From assembly GCA_934232845.1 (NCBI GenBank), contig CAKQGD010000005.1:3134-67133 (forward strand): a stretch of DNA of 64,000 nucleotides, written 5' to 3'. This DNA comes from an uncultured Oscillospiraceae bacterium. GTDB taxonomy: Bacteria > Bacillota > Clostridia > Oscillospirales > Ruminococcaceae. A program made the translations under genes and the position numbers. Positions 53,846-62,905 of the stretch are shown one piece after another. The stretch's first letter is position 1. Each line of letters opens with the position of its first letter. The notes under the pieces are model-generated. The model saw only the letters and a program-made list of their open reading frames with translations. It was not told the origin of the DNA and did not search any database.

Positions 53846-55027
53846 ATGCAGGCATTGGAAGGTTTGAAGGTCGTGGAGGTCGGCAACATCATCGCCGGGC
53901 CGTGGTGCGGCACGATGCTCGCCGATTTCGGCGCCCGCGTCATCAAGGTCGAACCGCCCAAGACAGGCGATCTGATCCGCGGCATGGGCCGCGTCAAGGA
54001 TCTCTGGTTCGCGGTGGAGGGCCGCAATAAGCAGACGGTGTCGCTGAATCTTAAGGACCCAAAGGGCAAGGAAATTCTCTGGAGGCTGATCGAGGACGCG
54101 GATGTTCTGATTGAAAATTTTCGCCCCGGCGTTTTCAAAAAGCTTGGATTTACCTGGGAAGAGATGCACAAGCGCAATCCCCGCCTGATTTATACGGTGG
54201 CCTCGGGCTACGGCACAACGGGGCCGTATTCCCACAAGCCCGGCTTTGACCGCATGGGACTCGCGCAGGGCGGCTTCCTTGAAGTAACCGGATACCCTGA
54301 CACGCCTCCCGTCAAGCCCGGCATCTCAGTCGCGGATTTTTATACCGCGATGTTCGGCTGCATGGCCACAATGTTTGCGATCTATTACCGCGATGTGGCC
54401 GGCGCCGGAGAGGGACAGATGATCGACTGCGCGCTCAACGAATCGACGCTGCGTCTGCAGGAATCCATTCTTGCCGAGTATTCGTTCGACGGCTCAATCC
54501 GCACCCGCATCGGCAACGGCACGCTTGTTACCGTTCCGGCGGGGCATTTTCTCACCAAGGACGGCAAGTATCTGGCGCTGTCCGTCTCCGGCGACAAGCT
54601 CTATCATGCCTGTATGGAGAAGATCGGCCGGCCCGACATGAATGAGGTGGAGGAATATAAAACCGGTACCGGCCGCACCGCGCACCGCGAGGAGATCAAC
54701 CGCGTCTTTGCCGAGTGGGCGCTGCAGCATACGATCGAGGAATGTCTCGAGACCCTCGGCGACGACATTCCCAATACGCGCATCTATAACGTCGAGGACA
54801 TTATGAAGGATCCGCAGTTTGCGTTCCGCAACGATATCGTTGAGGTGGATACGAAAAAATTCGGCCGCATCAAGATGCAGAACGTCGTTCCCAAGATGTC
54901 CGCCACTCCCGGCGAAATCAGATGGCCGGGTCCGGAAATCGGCGAGTTCAACTATAAAGTTTATCACGATCTGCTCGGCTATTCCGATGAGGAAATCGAG
55001 GAGATGAAGAAAAACAAAACGATCTGA
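53846..55027 (+). CDS. Family III CoA-transferase (CaiB/BaiF)
   Basis: A 393-residue enzyme that moves CoA between carboxylic acids. The N-terminal GLKVVEVGNIIAGPWCGTML, then GARVIKVEPPKTGDLIRGMG, is the family hallmark. D164 (ISVADFYTA) is at the position of the catalytic aspartate in Frc. It probably activates the 2-hydroxy acid by transfer from a CoA-ester product. In 2-hydroxyacid fermentation (FldA, HadA) this transferase lies beside the dehydratase, as it does here. GGAAAGGAAGCG precedes the ATG. Confidence 0.93.
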   Translation: MQALEGLKVVEVGNIIAGPWCGTMLADFGARVIKVEPPKTGDLIRGMGRVKDLWFAVEGRNKQTVSLNLKDPKGKEILWRLIEDADVLIENFRPGVFKKLGFTWEEMHKRNPRLIYTVASGYGTTGPYSHKPGFDRMGLAQGGFLEVTGYPDTPPVKPGISVADFYTAMFGCMATMFAIYYRDVAGAGEGQMIDCALNESTLRLQESILAEYSFDGSIRTRIGNGTLVTVPAGHFLTKDGKYLALSVSGDKLYHACMEKIGRPDMNEVEEYKTGTGRTAHREEINRVFAEWALQHTIEECLETLGDDIPNTRIYNVEDIMKDPQFAFRNDIVEVDTKKFGRIKMQNVVPKMSATPGEIRWPGPEIGEFNYKVYHDLLGYSDEEIEEMKKNKTI

Positions 55028-55054
55028 AACCAACAAAATCGGGGGAAGCCATCT

Positions 55055-55831
55055 ATGCTTACACTGGGAATCGACATCGGTTCCACGGCCTGCAAGTGCG
55101 TGATTCTGCAAGACGGGTGCAAGATCGCAGGAAAGGCGGTTTATCCGCTCGGTACCGGGACGGTTGGACCGAAGAAGGTCTTTGACGCAGCTCTTGCCGA
55201 GGCGGGCGCCGCACGAAAGGACATCGCGCACGTTCTTGTGACGGGCTACGGCCGTTTTCAGTTTGACGGCGCGGACAGTCAAAAAAGCGAGATCACCTGC
55301 CATGCGGCCGGCATTCATTTTCTGATGCCGGAGGTGCGCACGATCGTGGATATCGGCGGGCAGGACATCAAGGCGCTACGGCTTAACGAGCGGGGACAGC
55401 TTGGCAATTTTGTAATGAACGACAAGTGCGCCGCCGGGACGGGACGCTTTCTTGACGTGATGGCCGGCGTAATGAACGTAAAAACCTGCGAGCTTGCCGC
55501 CATCTCGGACGAAGCCGCCGAGCCGGTAAGCATCAGCAGCACCTGTACGGTCTTTGCGGAAAGCGAGGTCATCTCCAAGCTCTCCGGCAGTGTCCGCCTG
55601 CCGGATCTGGTGGCCGGTATCCATGCGTCGGCGGCGAGCCGCGTCGCGGGGCTGGTGTTCCGCATCGGGGTCGTCCCGCAGGTCGCGATGAGCGGAGGCG
55701 TCGCATTGAATCACGGGGTCGTGCGTGCTCTCGAAAAGGAACTCAAGACCCCTGTTACGGTACATCCCCTCTGCCAGTATGCGGGGGCGCTCGGAGCGGC
55801 GCTGCTCGCGTACCGAGAGGCGGTACGATAA
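55055..55831 (+). CDS. 2-hydroxyacyl-CoA dehydratase activator (HgdC/FldI type)
   Basis: A 258-residue ASKHA-fold ATPase that carries a [4Fe-4S] cluster at its dimer interface and injects one electron into the dehydratase using ATP. The N-terminal phosphate motif is GIDIGSTACKCV. The cluster cysteines fall at C125 (NDKCAAGTGRF) and C164 (SSTCTVFAES), matching the HgdC pattern. VDIGGQDIKAL and MSGGVALN are further family motifs. GGGGGAAG precedes the ATG. It is between the CoA-transferase and the dehydratase alpha gene. Confidence 0.95.
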   Translation: MLTLGIDIGSTACKCVILQDGCKIAGKAVYPLGTGTVGPKKVFDAALAEAGAARKDIAHVLVTGYGRFQFDGADSQKSEITCHAAGIHFLMPEVRTIVDIGGQDIKALRLNERGQLGNFVMNDKCAAGTGRFLDVMAGVMNVKTCELAAISDEAAEPVSISSTCTVFAESEVISKLSGSVRLPDLVAGIHASAASRVAGLVFRIGVVPQVAMSGGVALNHGVVRALEKELKTPVTVHPLCQYAGALGAALLAYREAVR

Positions 55832-55889
55832 AAACCACTGCCGCACGGGTCCGCCCTGCGGCCCAAAATCTGGAAAGGAGAATGAACCA

Positions 55890-57170
55890 TTGGCTGAAAT
55901 TACACCCGCCGCCAAGGTCAGGCGTCCGCTGCCGCTGTCAAGACAGATGGTCAACGCGCAGACCGCCAAGGCGTACGCAGATGCATGGAAAGCCGCCGAC
56001 GAGGGAAAACCGATCGGCTGGTCCACCGCGATCTTTGCTCAGGAGGTCTGCGAGGTCTTTGACATTCCGGTTCTTTACCCGGAGAACAACTGCGCCACCA
56101 TGTCGGCGCGCCATCTCGGCGAAGCCTATATCGCCGAGGCGGAGGGAGCGCTGCGCTACCCCATCAATATCTGCTCTTACTCCCGGCTGAATCTCGGCTA
56201 TGCGTCGAAGCTTCTGAGCGAGCCTGCTTCGATTCCGCACGAGGCGCCGTATCTTCCCAAGCCGACCTTTCTTCTTCTGACAAACAACAGCTGTACGCAG
56301 CTTATGAAGTGGTACGAGAATCTTTCCGAGATGTTCCATGTGCCGATTTTCTTCATAGACGCGCTGTTCAATTCCTATGAGGAAGAGCCGAAGCCGCATA
56401 AGATCCGATACGTCCGCAGTCAGATCGAGAGCTATATCGCGCAGATGGAGAAATTCCTCGGGCGCAGGTTCGACTGGGAAAAGTTTTACGAGGTGCAGAA
56501 GATTTCTCAGGAAAACTGCAGGCTCTTTGACGAAATCGTGGCCCTCAACCGGCGCAGACCCGCCCCGATGAGCGGCTTCGACCTGTTCAACTACATGTCC
56601 TGCCTTGTGATCTGCCGCGGAAAGCGTTCGACGACGGAGATTTTCAAGCAGCTCAAGAAGGAGATCGAAGAGCACATTGCCAACGGCACCTCCACCTTCC
56701 CGTCGGAAGAAAAATACCGCGTCCATTGGGAGGGGATCGCCTGCTGGCCAAATCTCGGCTTCAACCTCAAGACCCTCAAGAACTACAACGTCAATGCCGT
56801 GATGAACGGCTACGTCACCGCGTGGGATGTTCTCTACACGCCGGGCAATCTCGACGAGATGGCGCGTGCCTATCAGTGCTCGTCCACCAACAGCTTTTCG
56901 ACGCCCGCGATTATGCAGAAGCGTGTGGACTCGATTCGGGATTTTGGGTGCGAGGGCATGCTCTGCCACGTCAACCGCAGCTGCAAGCTGATGACATTTC
57001 ACATCCATGTCGGCCGCGAAATCGTCGATGAAAAGGCGCATGTACCGGTCGCAACGTTTGACGGAGATCAATCCGATCCCCGTATTTTTAACGAGGCTCA
57101 GTTTGAAACCCGTCTGCAGGGACTTGTGGAGATTATGGAGGAAAAAAAGGAGGGAGCGGCAAATGTCTGA
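55890..57170 (+). CDS. 2-hydroxyacyl-CoA dehydratase alpha subunit
   Basis: A 426-residue dehydratase subunit of the HgdA/FldB type, with an iron-sulfur cluster. The start is TTG at 55890, placed by AAAGGAG nine bases upstream. Motifs include GWSTAIFAQEVCEVFDIPVLYPENN (given here in text only to its key C), SRLNLGYASKLLS and MSGFDLFNYMSCLVICRGKRS. Cysteines in QEVCEV, ICSYS and GMLCHVN are cluster ligand candidates. It removes water from a 2-hydroxyacyl-CoA to give a 2-enoyl-CoA with help of the activator. The beta gene overlaps it by 8 bp. Confidence 0.9.
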   Translation: MAEITPAAKVRRPLPLSRQMVNAQTAKAYADAWKAADEGKPIGWSTAIFAQEVCEVFDIPVLYPENNCATMSARHLGEAYIAEAEGALRYPINICSYSRLNLGYASKLLSEPASIPHEAPYLPKPTFLLLTNNSCTQLMKWYENLSEMFHVPIFFIDALFNSYEEEPKPHKIRYVRSQIESYIAQMEKFLGRRFDWEKFYEVQKISQENCRLFDEIVALNRRRPAPMSGFDLFNYMSCLVICRGKRSTTEIFKQLKKEIEEHIANGTSTFPSEEKYRVHWEGIACWPNLGFNLKTLKNYNVNAVMNGYVTAWDVLYTPGNLDEMARAYQCSSTNSFSTPAIMQKRVDSIRDFGCEGMLCHVNRSCKLMTFHIHVGREIVDEKAHVPVATFDGDQSDPRIFNEAQFETRLQGLVEIMEEKKEGAANV

Positions 57171-58290
57171 ACTGAACTGCCTGCTTTTCGAACTGCGGGA
57201 AGCTGCGGCCCATCCCCGCCGTCAGCTCGACCGGTACCTTGCGAAAGGCAAAAAGGTCGTGGGCTGTTTCCCGATCTATGTTCCGGAGGAGATCATTCAC
57301 GCCGCCGGCCTTGTTCCGATGGGCCTGTGGGGCGGGCAGGTCACACCGACCGTCGCCGGAAAGTACAACCCTATTTTCACCTGTTCCATCATGCGCTCCT
57401 GTCTGGAATACGGCATGACCGGCGTGTATCAGGGCCTTTCCTGTGCGGCGATGCCGATTCTCTGCGATACGTTCCGCGGCATGAGCTCCGGCTGGCGCGC
57501 GGGCGCCGCAGAGATCCCTCTCGCGACTCTGATCCAGCCGCAGAACCGTACCGACCCCGGCGCGCGGGAATTTCTTGCCGCCGAGTATGAGGAATTCGCG
57601 AAAAAGATCGCCGAGCTGACCGGGACCGAGGTCCCTTGTGAAGAAGCGCTGCAGAGGAGCATCGAGATCTACAACACGCATTCCGCCGCGATGATGCGCT
57701 TTGCTGCCGTCGCCAACGATCATCTCGACGTGATCACGCCTGCGGTGCGCCACGCGGTCATGAAGAGCGCGCTGATGATGACAAAGGAGGAGCATACCGA
57801 AAAGGTGCTCGCCGTCATCGCAAAGCTGGAGAAACTGCCCGCGTACGAATGGAAAGGCAAAAAGGTCATTCTTACCGGCATCACCGCCGAGCCGGACGGA
57901 TTTCTCGAGATGTTTGCCGAGAACAACATTGCCGTTGTCGGCGACGATCTCGCGCAGGAATCCCGCCTCTACCGCACGCCCATCCCCGCGGGCAAAAACG
58001 CGTTTGACCGTCTGGCCGGGCAGTGGTTTGACCGCCATGGCTGTTCCGTGGTGCATGAGACCCGCTTCACCCGCGGAGAAATGCTTGTCGGCATGGCGCG
58101 GGAGGCCGGCGCCGATGGCGTCGCGGTCTGCCTGATGCGGTTCTGCGACGTCGAGGAATACGACGCGCCCCTGATCGAAAAAGAGGTCGAGGCTGCCTCT
58201 CTTCGCTGTCTGGTGCTTGAGATCGACCAGAGCACACAGAACAATGAGCAGTCCCGCACCAAGCTGCAGAGCTTTGCCGAGATGGAATAA
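57163..58290 (+). CDS. 2-hydroxyacyl-CoA dehydratase beta subunit
   Basis: A 375-residue partner of the alpha subunit. ATG at 57163 with AAGGAGGGAG, inside the end of alpha. Family segments: KKVVGCFPIYVPEEIIHAAG, IFTCSIMRSCLEYGM, LSCAAMPILCDTFRG and KKVILTGITAEPDGFLEMF. CGVxxVC-type cysteines (GCFPIY, FTCSIMRSC, PILCDT) are candidate [4Fe-4S] ligands. Together with alpha it forms the oxygen-sensitive dehydratase. The substrate could be lactyl-, phenyllactyl-, hydroxyisocaproyl- or hydroxyglutaryl-CoA; I cannot tell from sequence. Confidence 0.9.
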   Translation: MSELNCLLFELREAAAHPRRQLDRYLAKGKKVVGCFPIYVPEEIIHAAGLVPMGLWGGQVTPTVAGKYNPIFTCSIMRSCLEYGMTGVYQGLSCAAMPILCDTFRGMSSGWRAGAAEIPLATLIQPQNRTDPGAREFLAAEYEEFAKKIAELTGTEVPCEEALQRSIEIYNTHSAAMMRFAAVANDHLDVITPAVRHAVMKSALMMTKEEHTEKVLAVIAKLEKLPAYEWKGKKVILTGITAEPDGFLEMFAENNIAVVGDDLAQESRLYRTPIPAGKNAFDRLAGQWFDRHGCSVVHETRFTRGEMLVGMAREAGADGVAVCLMRFCDVEEYDAPLIEKEVEAASLRCLVLEIDQSTQNNEQSRTKLQSFAEME

Positions 58291-58480
58291 GACTCTCACG
58301 GGCCGCGGAAAGCGCAAATCAAAAAACTCCCGGCTGTCTAAAACGCCGGATACCATTTGTAATATCAAATGGATTTAATACGACAAAGCTTAACACTGCG
58401 GCCTTATTCCGGGAGGAAAGCCGTGGTAAAAAGGCAGCAGTTTGCTTTATGCGTCCTTTTACAGAAAAGGAGATGAAAAA
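58291..58480. other. Gap inside the CoA operon
   Basis: About 190 bases between the dehydratase beta and LarA-like genes, the largest gap in the operon. A CCGGC/GCCGG stem near 58328-58350 might be a processing site. No gene or clear promoter. Confidence 0.4.
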
Positions 58481-59791
58481 ATGGGAATTCTTGCAGAACG
58501 GCTTGCACAGGCGCCGATTCCGAAGATGTTTCTTGTGGAACAGAAGTTTTCCAAAGAGAATATCCCGGCAGAGAATATTCCGCCTTTGCTGCACGCACAG
58601 CTTTCCGCACCGGAGATCGCAGATACCCTTCAGCCGGGAATGCGCGTCGCTCTCACGGCGGGCAGCCGCGGAATCGCCAATATCGCCTTGATTCTGCGGT
58701 GTACGGCGGATTTTGTGAAGGAGCAAGGCGCCGTACCCTTTATCGTTCCCACCATGGGAAGTCACGGCGGTGCGACGGCAGAGGGGCAGCTGCAGGTTCT
58801 TTATGAGCTGGGCATCACAGAGGAAAGCTGCGGCTGCCCGATCATTTCCTCCATGGAAACCGCCTATATCGGGGACACGGACGACGGCAGGCCCGTGTAT
58901 ATCGATAAAAACGCCTACGAGGCGGACGGCATCATCGTGATCAACCGCGTCAAGCCTCACACCGGTTTTCGCGGCCCTTATGAGAGCGGACTGATGAAAA
59001 TGATGGCGATCGGACTCGGAAAGCAGTACGGCGCCGAGCAGTGCCACAGCGAGGGCTTTAAGAGCATGGCGGCCAATGTGCCGCGCTTCGGCGGAGTGGT
59101 TTTGGAAAAATCCAACGTGCTGTTCGGCATTGCCCTGCTGGAGAACGCCTACGACGAAACCCGGCGGATCGTGACGCTGCCTGCCGGCCGGATTGCAGAG
59201 GAAGAGCCAAAGCTGCTCAAAGAGGCGTTTCTGCACATGCCCCGCATTCTGGTGGACCGCTGCGATGTTTTGATCGTCGACGAAATCGGCAAAAACTACA
59301 GCGGCGGCGGCATGGATCCGAACGTGACCGGCACATGGCACAACACGTACGGCAGCGGTGGTATCCGTGCGTTTCGGGTCGCGGTGCTCGACGTCAGCGA
59401 GGCGTCCCACGGCAACGCGCACGGCGTCGGCGGCGCGCATGCGACAACCCGCCGGCTGTTTGAAAAAATCGATTTCGAGGCGATGTATATCAACGGCTTT
59501 ACCAGCGTACTGGTTACGCCGGGGCGGATTCCTTGGATCATGGAAAACGACAAACAGGCCATTCAGATGTGTCTCGCCACCTGTGAGGAGGGGGACCCGA
59601 AGAATCACAGCGTGGTCCGCATTCCGAACAGTCTTACGCTCGAACGGATCTGGCTGTCAGAATCCTACTACGAGGAGGCCCGCTCCAATCCGGATATGAA
59701 AATCCTGTGCGAGCCGAAAGAGATGCAGTTTGATGCAGACTGCAGCCTGATGGACCGATATTACGATGAGAAAGAGAGGGAATCTCAATGA
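58481..59791 (+). CDS. LarA-like nickel-dependent racemase domain protein
   Basis: A 436-residue protein of the lactate racemase (DUF2088) family. Residues at the positions of LarA active-site residues are seen: H95 (MGSHGGAT), H160 (KPHTGF), K173 (the cofactor lysine, SGLMKMM) and H189 (QCHSE). LarA needs the pincer-nickel cofactor made by LarB, LarC and LarE, which are not in the window. In this operon it may racemise a 2-hydroxy acid so the dehydratase pathway gets the right enantiomer. AAGGAG precedes the ATG. It overlaps the next gene by 4 bp. Confidence 0.85.
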   Translation: MGILAERLAQAPIPKMFLVEQKFSKENIPAENIPPLLHAQLSAPEIADTLQPGMRVALTAGSRGIANIALILRCTADFVKEQGAVPFIVPTMGSHGGATAEGQLQVLYELGITEESCGCPIISSMETAYIGDTDDGRPVYIDKNAYEADGIIVINRVKPHTGFRGPYESGLMKMMAIGLGKQYGAEQCHSEGFKSMAANVPRFGGVVLEKSNVLFGIALLENAYDETRRIVTLPAGRIAEEEPKLLKEAFLHMPRILVDRCDVLIVDEIGKNYSGGGMDPNVTGTWHNTYGSGGIRAFRVAVLDVSEASHGNAHGVGGAHATTRRLFEKIDFEAMYINGFTSVLVTPGRIPWIMENDKQAIQMCLATCEEGDPKNHSVVRIPNSLTLERIWLSESYYEEARSNPDMKILCEPKEMQFDADCSLMDRYYDEKERESQ

Positions 59792-60822
59792 AAAAAAGAA
59801 TTACGGCGTTGGTTTTGGCACTTTGTCTGACGGCCCTTGCCGGGTGCGGCGGCGCCTCGGGCCCGGCGTCCTCTGCACCGAACGGCGAATCCTTGGGTTC
59901 TGCGCCGTCCGGGCAGGTCAGCCCCAAGGATATTGCGATTGTTTCCGCAAGCAGCGGCGGCACCGCTTATTATATTGTGGCGGGGCAGACCACCATTCTC
60001 AACGAATTGATGACAGGGTATACCTTTACAAACGAGTCGTCCACGGGAGCACCGAACGTAAACTGCCCCTATGCTTCGTCGGATCCCTCTCTGATGGCGT
60101 ATACGCCCTTTGACGGTCTTTATGCCGCGATACAGGGCGACACCGGCAGAGGCTTTGAAAAGCCGCTTGACAACATTGGCTTCATTTACGGCGGACACAT
60201 GCTGTACCTGTATTTTGTGACGCTGGAGGGCAGCCAGATCAACTCCATCGAGGATCTCGCCGGCAAGAGAATCTCTCTGCCGCCTAAGGGAACCACCGGT
60301 TATTATCAGTCGATGGCGGTTTTAGAGGCGTACGGCTTCAATGTCGAAAAGGATCTGAGCGCATCTCCGATGAACTATACCGACGCGTCCGACTCGATGA
60401 AGGACGGCGCGCTCGACGCCATTATCGTCAACGGAGGCCTGACGCAGTCCACCGTTTCCGAGCTGGATACCACGAAAAAAATCCGGTTCTTGTCCATTTC
60501 CGATGAAGCGGCTGCGGTTCTTGCCGAGAAGCATCCCTACTGGACGGTCGAAGAGCTGCCCGCCGGCACCTATACGCAGCAGCCCGAGGGGCTCAAGGTC
60601 ATTGACGGAAGCACCTGTCTGATCGCCAATCTTCAGCTCAGTGACGATATTGTATACGAGGTCACAAAGATTCTGCTTGAAAACGTCGACAGGATGGCGC
60701 AGATTCATCAGGACGGCGCCGCATGGAATCTGGAAAACTCTCTCAATATGATCCGCACGGGAATTGTAACGCTTCATCCCGGCGCCGAAAGATATTACCG
60801 TGAAATCGGCGCGATTCAGTAA
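59788..60822 (+). CDS. TRAP transporter substrate-binding lipoprotein, TAXI family
   Basis: A 344-residue extracytoplasmic receptor. The signal peptide ends in lipobox LAGC, then a Ser/Pro-rich linker. The TAXI family motifs are clear: IVSASSGGTAYYIVAGQTTI, NVNCPYASSDPSLMAY and EDLAGKRISLPPKGTTGYY. It hands a carboxylate-like solute to the fused permease encoded next. ATGA overlap with the LarA-like gene argues for joint use. The ligand is probably the 2-hydroxy acid metabolised by this operon, which is inference. Confidence 0.93.
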   Translation: MKKRITALVLALCLTALAGCGGASGPASSAPNGESLGSAPSGQVSPKDIAIVSASSGGTAYYIVAGQTTILNELMTGYTFTNESSTGAPNVNCPYASSDPSLMAYTPFDGLYAAIQGDTGRGFEKPLDNIGFIYGGHMLYLYFVTLEGSQINSIEDLAGKRISLPPKGTTGYYQSMAVLEAYGFNVEKDLSASPMNYTDASDSMKDGALDAIIVNGGLTQSTVSELDTTKKIRFLSISDEAAAVLAEKHPYWTVEELPAGTYTQQPEGLKVIDGSTCLIANLQLSDDIVYEVTKILLENVDRMAQIHQDGAAWNLENSLNMIRTGIVTLHPGAERYYREIGAIQ

Positions 60823-60898
60823 AAACAAAAGTACGGCGGCTTTTTAAACGAATCCGCAAAAGACCGCTTTGGATCTGTTGAAAAGGGGGTTATGCAGC

Positions 60899-62797
60899 TT
60901 GGAGCAAACTGTTTTGCGAAAGAGAAGCTTTGACGAATATTTTATGCTGGCTTTTCGTGCGGTGGCGATTGCGATGTCGCTGTTTCAGCTTGCCACCGCG
61001 TTTGTCGGCGCGCTTCCCGCGATGGAACAGCGCAGCGCACATTTGGGATTCGCCCTTGTGCTGGTGTTCATGCAGTCTTTTCTGTCCGATAAAAATATCA
61101 TAAGGCGAATTGTGTCGTCCGTATTTATTCTCGGCTCGCTCGCCGCGTCCGTATACGCCTATTTCGGCTGGGAGGCCATGAACGGCCGCGTCGCCTTTCC
61201 CAATCAGATCGATCTGATCTGTGCGGGAATTTTGACCCTCGCGGTTCTTGAGGCTACCCGCAGAAAGCTCGGCAACGTGCTGGCCGGACTGGGTGTTCTC
61301 TTCATCGTATATGCAATGGTGGGGCCGTGGATGCCCAGCGCGATCAGTCACCGCGGATATTCTCTTTCGCGCATTCTGTCCTTTATTTATATGGACACCT
61401 TCGGCGCGTACGGGCAGGTGCTCGGCATTTCCGCAACATATATTTTCCTGTTTATTCTGTTCGGCGCGTTTCTCGAGCAGTCCGGCGCGGGTGCTTTTTT
61501 CATTGACCTCGCAACCGCGGCCGTCGGCAAAAGCAAGGGAGGAACCGCCAAGGTGGCTACGCTGTCCTGCTGCCTGTTCGGCATGGTGTCCGGTTCTGCG
61601 CCCGCCAACGTGATGGCTGTGGGGCCGCTTACGATCCCCATGATGGAAAAATCGGGCTATGACAAGCGATTTGCGGGGGCCGTGGTTTCCGTGGCCGGTA
61701 CGGGCGGCCAGTTTATGCCGCCGATCATGGGGTCCGCCGCGTTTATTATCGCCGAAACTCTGGGCGTGCCGTACCTGCGGATTGCTTCCGCGGCGTTTAT
61801 TCCCGGGCTTTTGTATTACATCGCGATCATTTTCGCGATTGACTGCCGCTCCAACAGAATGCAGATGAAAGGACTCGATGAGGTCCCCGATTTTTGGAAG
61901 GTGTTAAAGAGGGATTTTTACCTTGCGGCGCCGGTGCTGCTTCTGATCTATGGTCTGGCCATTGCGAGGTGGTCTCCGATCAAATCGGGACTTTGGGGCA
62001 TCATCGCGATGTTTTTGGTTTCATGGATCCGCCCGGAGACCCGCATGACTCCCAAAAAACTGATGAAAGCGTTTGAGGCCGCCGGAAAAGGCTCTCTCGA
62101 CGTCGTCTGCGTCTGCGCGCTGGCCGGCATCATTATCGGAATGCTCTCCATGACGGGGCTGAGCCTGAAATTCTCTTCGCTGCTGGTCTCTCTGGCCAAC
62201 GGCAATCAGATTATTCTGCTGGTTCTGACGATGATCGCCGGATTGATTCTCGGCATGGGTATGACGACAACCTCGGTGTATATTGTGCTGAGCGTGCTGG
62301 TCGCCCCGGCGCTGGTCGATATGGGCGTGCCGCAGCTTTCCGCGCATATGTTTGTATTCTACTTCGGCATTCTGTCCGCGATCACGCCGCCTGTCGCGAC
62401 CGCGTCCTACGCGGCTGCCAGCGTCGCGAAGGACGACCCGATGAAGCTGGGCTTCGTCGCGTGGAGGCTCGGCCTTTCGGGCTATATCCTTCCCTTTATT
62501 TTCATCTACAGCCCGCAGCTTCTGATGGTCGGCACAGCCGGCGAGATCATCACAAGCTCGATCTCCGCTCTGATCGGCGTTTTTGCGCTGTCGCTTTCGC
62601 TGGAGGGCTTCTGGAAATACGAAATCAACATGGTGTTCCGTGTGTCCCTGTTTGCCGCGGCCCTGTGCCTGATTTACTCCGGCTGGGTGACCGACGTAAT
62701 CGGCCTTGTGATTATCGCCGTGACGGTCGGCCCGCAGTTTGTCAGAGCGAGAAAGAACCGAAACCTTCCGCCGCCTCCCTCCTCGGAAACCGTGTAA
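60899..62797 (+). CDS. TRAP transporter fused permease (DctQ-DctM type)
   Basis: A 632-residue permease. I chose TTG at 60899, since AAAGGGGG lies nine bases upstream; an earlier TTG at 60869 lacks a site. About 16-17 hydrophobic helices are visible, the first ~4 being the small DctQ-like part fused to the large DctM-like part. GSAPANVMAVGPLTIPMMEK and GTGGQFMPPIMGSAAFIIAE are typical of TAXI-associated fused permeases. It uses an ion gradient to import the ligand of the TAXI receptor. Last gene of the operon. Confidence 0.93.
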   Translation: MEQTVLRKRSFDEYFMLAFRAVAIAMSLFQLATAFVGALPAMEQRSAHLGFALVLVFMQSFLSDKNIIRRIVSSVFILGSLAASVYAYFGWEAMNGRVAFPNQIDLICAGILTLAVLEATRRKLGNVLAGLGVLFIVYAMVGPWMPSAISHRGYSLSRILSFIYMDTFGAYGQVLGISATYIFLFILFGAFLEQSGAGAFFIDLATAAVGKSKGGTAKVATLSCCLFGMVSGSAPANVMAVGPLTIPMMEKSGYDKRFAGAVVSVAGTGGQFMPPIMGSAAFIIAETLGVPYLRIASAAFIPGLLYYIAIIFAIDCRSNRMQMKGLDEVPDFWKVLKRDFYLAAPVLLLIYGLAIARWSPIKSGLWGIIAMFLVSWIRPETRMTPKKLMKAFEAAGKGSLDVVCVCALAGIIIGMLSMTGLSLKFSSLLVSLANGNQIILLVLTMIAGLILGMGMTTTSVYIVLSVLVAPALVDMGVPQLSAHMFVFYFGILSAITPPVATASYAAASVAKDDPMKLGFVAWRLGLSGYILPFIFIYSPQLLMVGTAGEIITSSISALIGVFALSLSLEGFWKYEINMVFRVSLFAAALCLIYSGWVTDVIGLVIIAVTVGPQFVRARKNRNLPPPPSSETV

Positions 62798-62846
62798 CGC
62801 CGGGACGAAAGAACGGCTTTTGAACTCGGATGGTCCGGACGAACAC

Positions 62847-62894
62847 GAAAAGGATTCCGCCTTTCTTTTTAAAGAACAGGCGGAATCCTTTTTT
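62847..62894. terminator. Bidirectional terminator
   Basis: AGGATTCCGCCT and AGGCGGAATCCT arms with flanking A and T runs. It separates the TRAP operon from the convergent LysR gene. Confidence 0.88.
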
Positions 62895-62905
62895 GCGTGG
62901 CAGTG

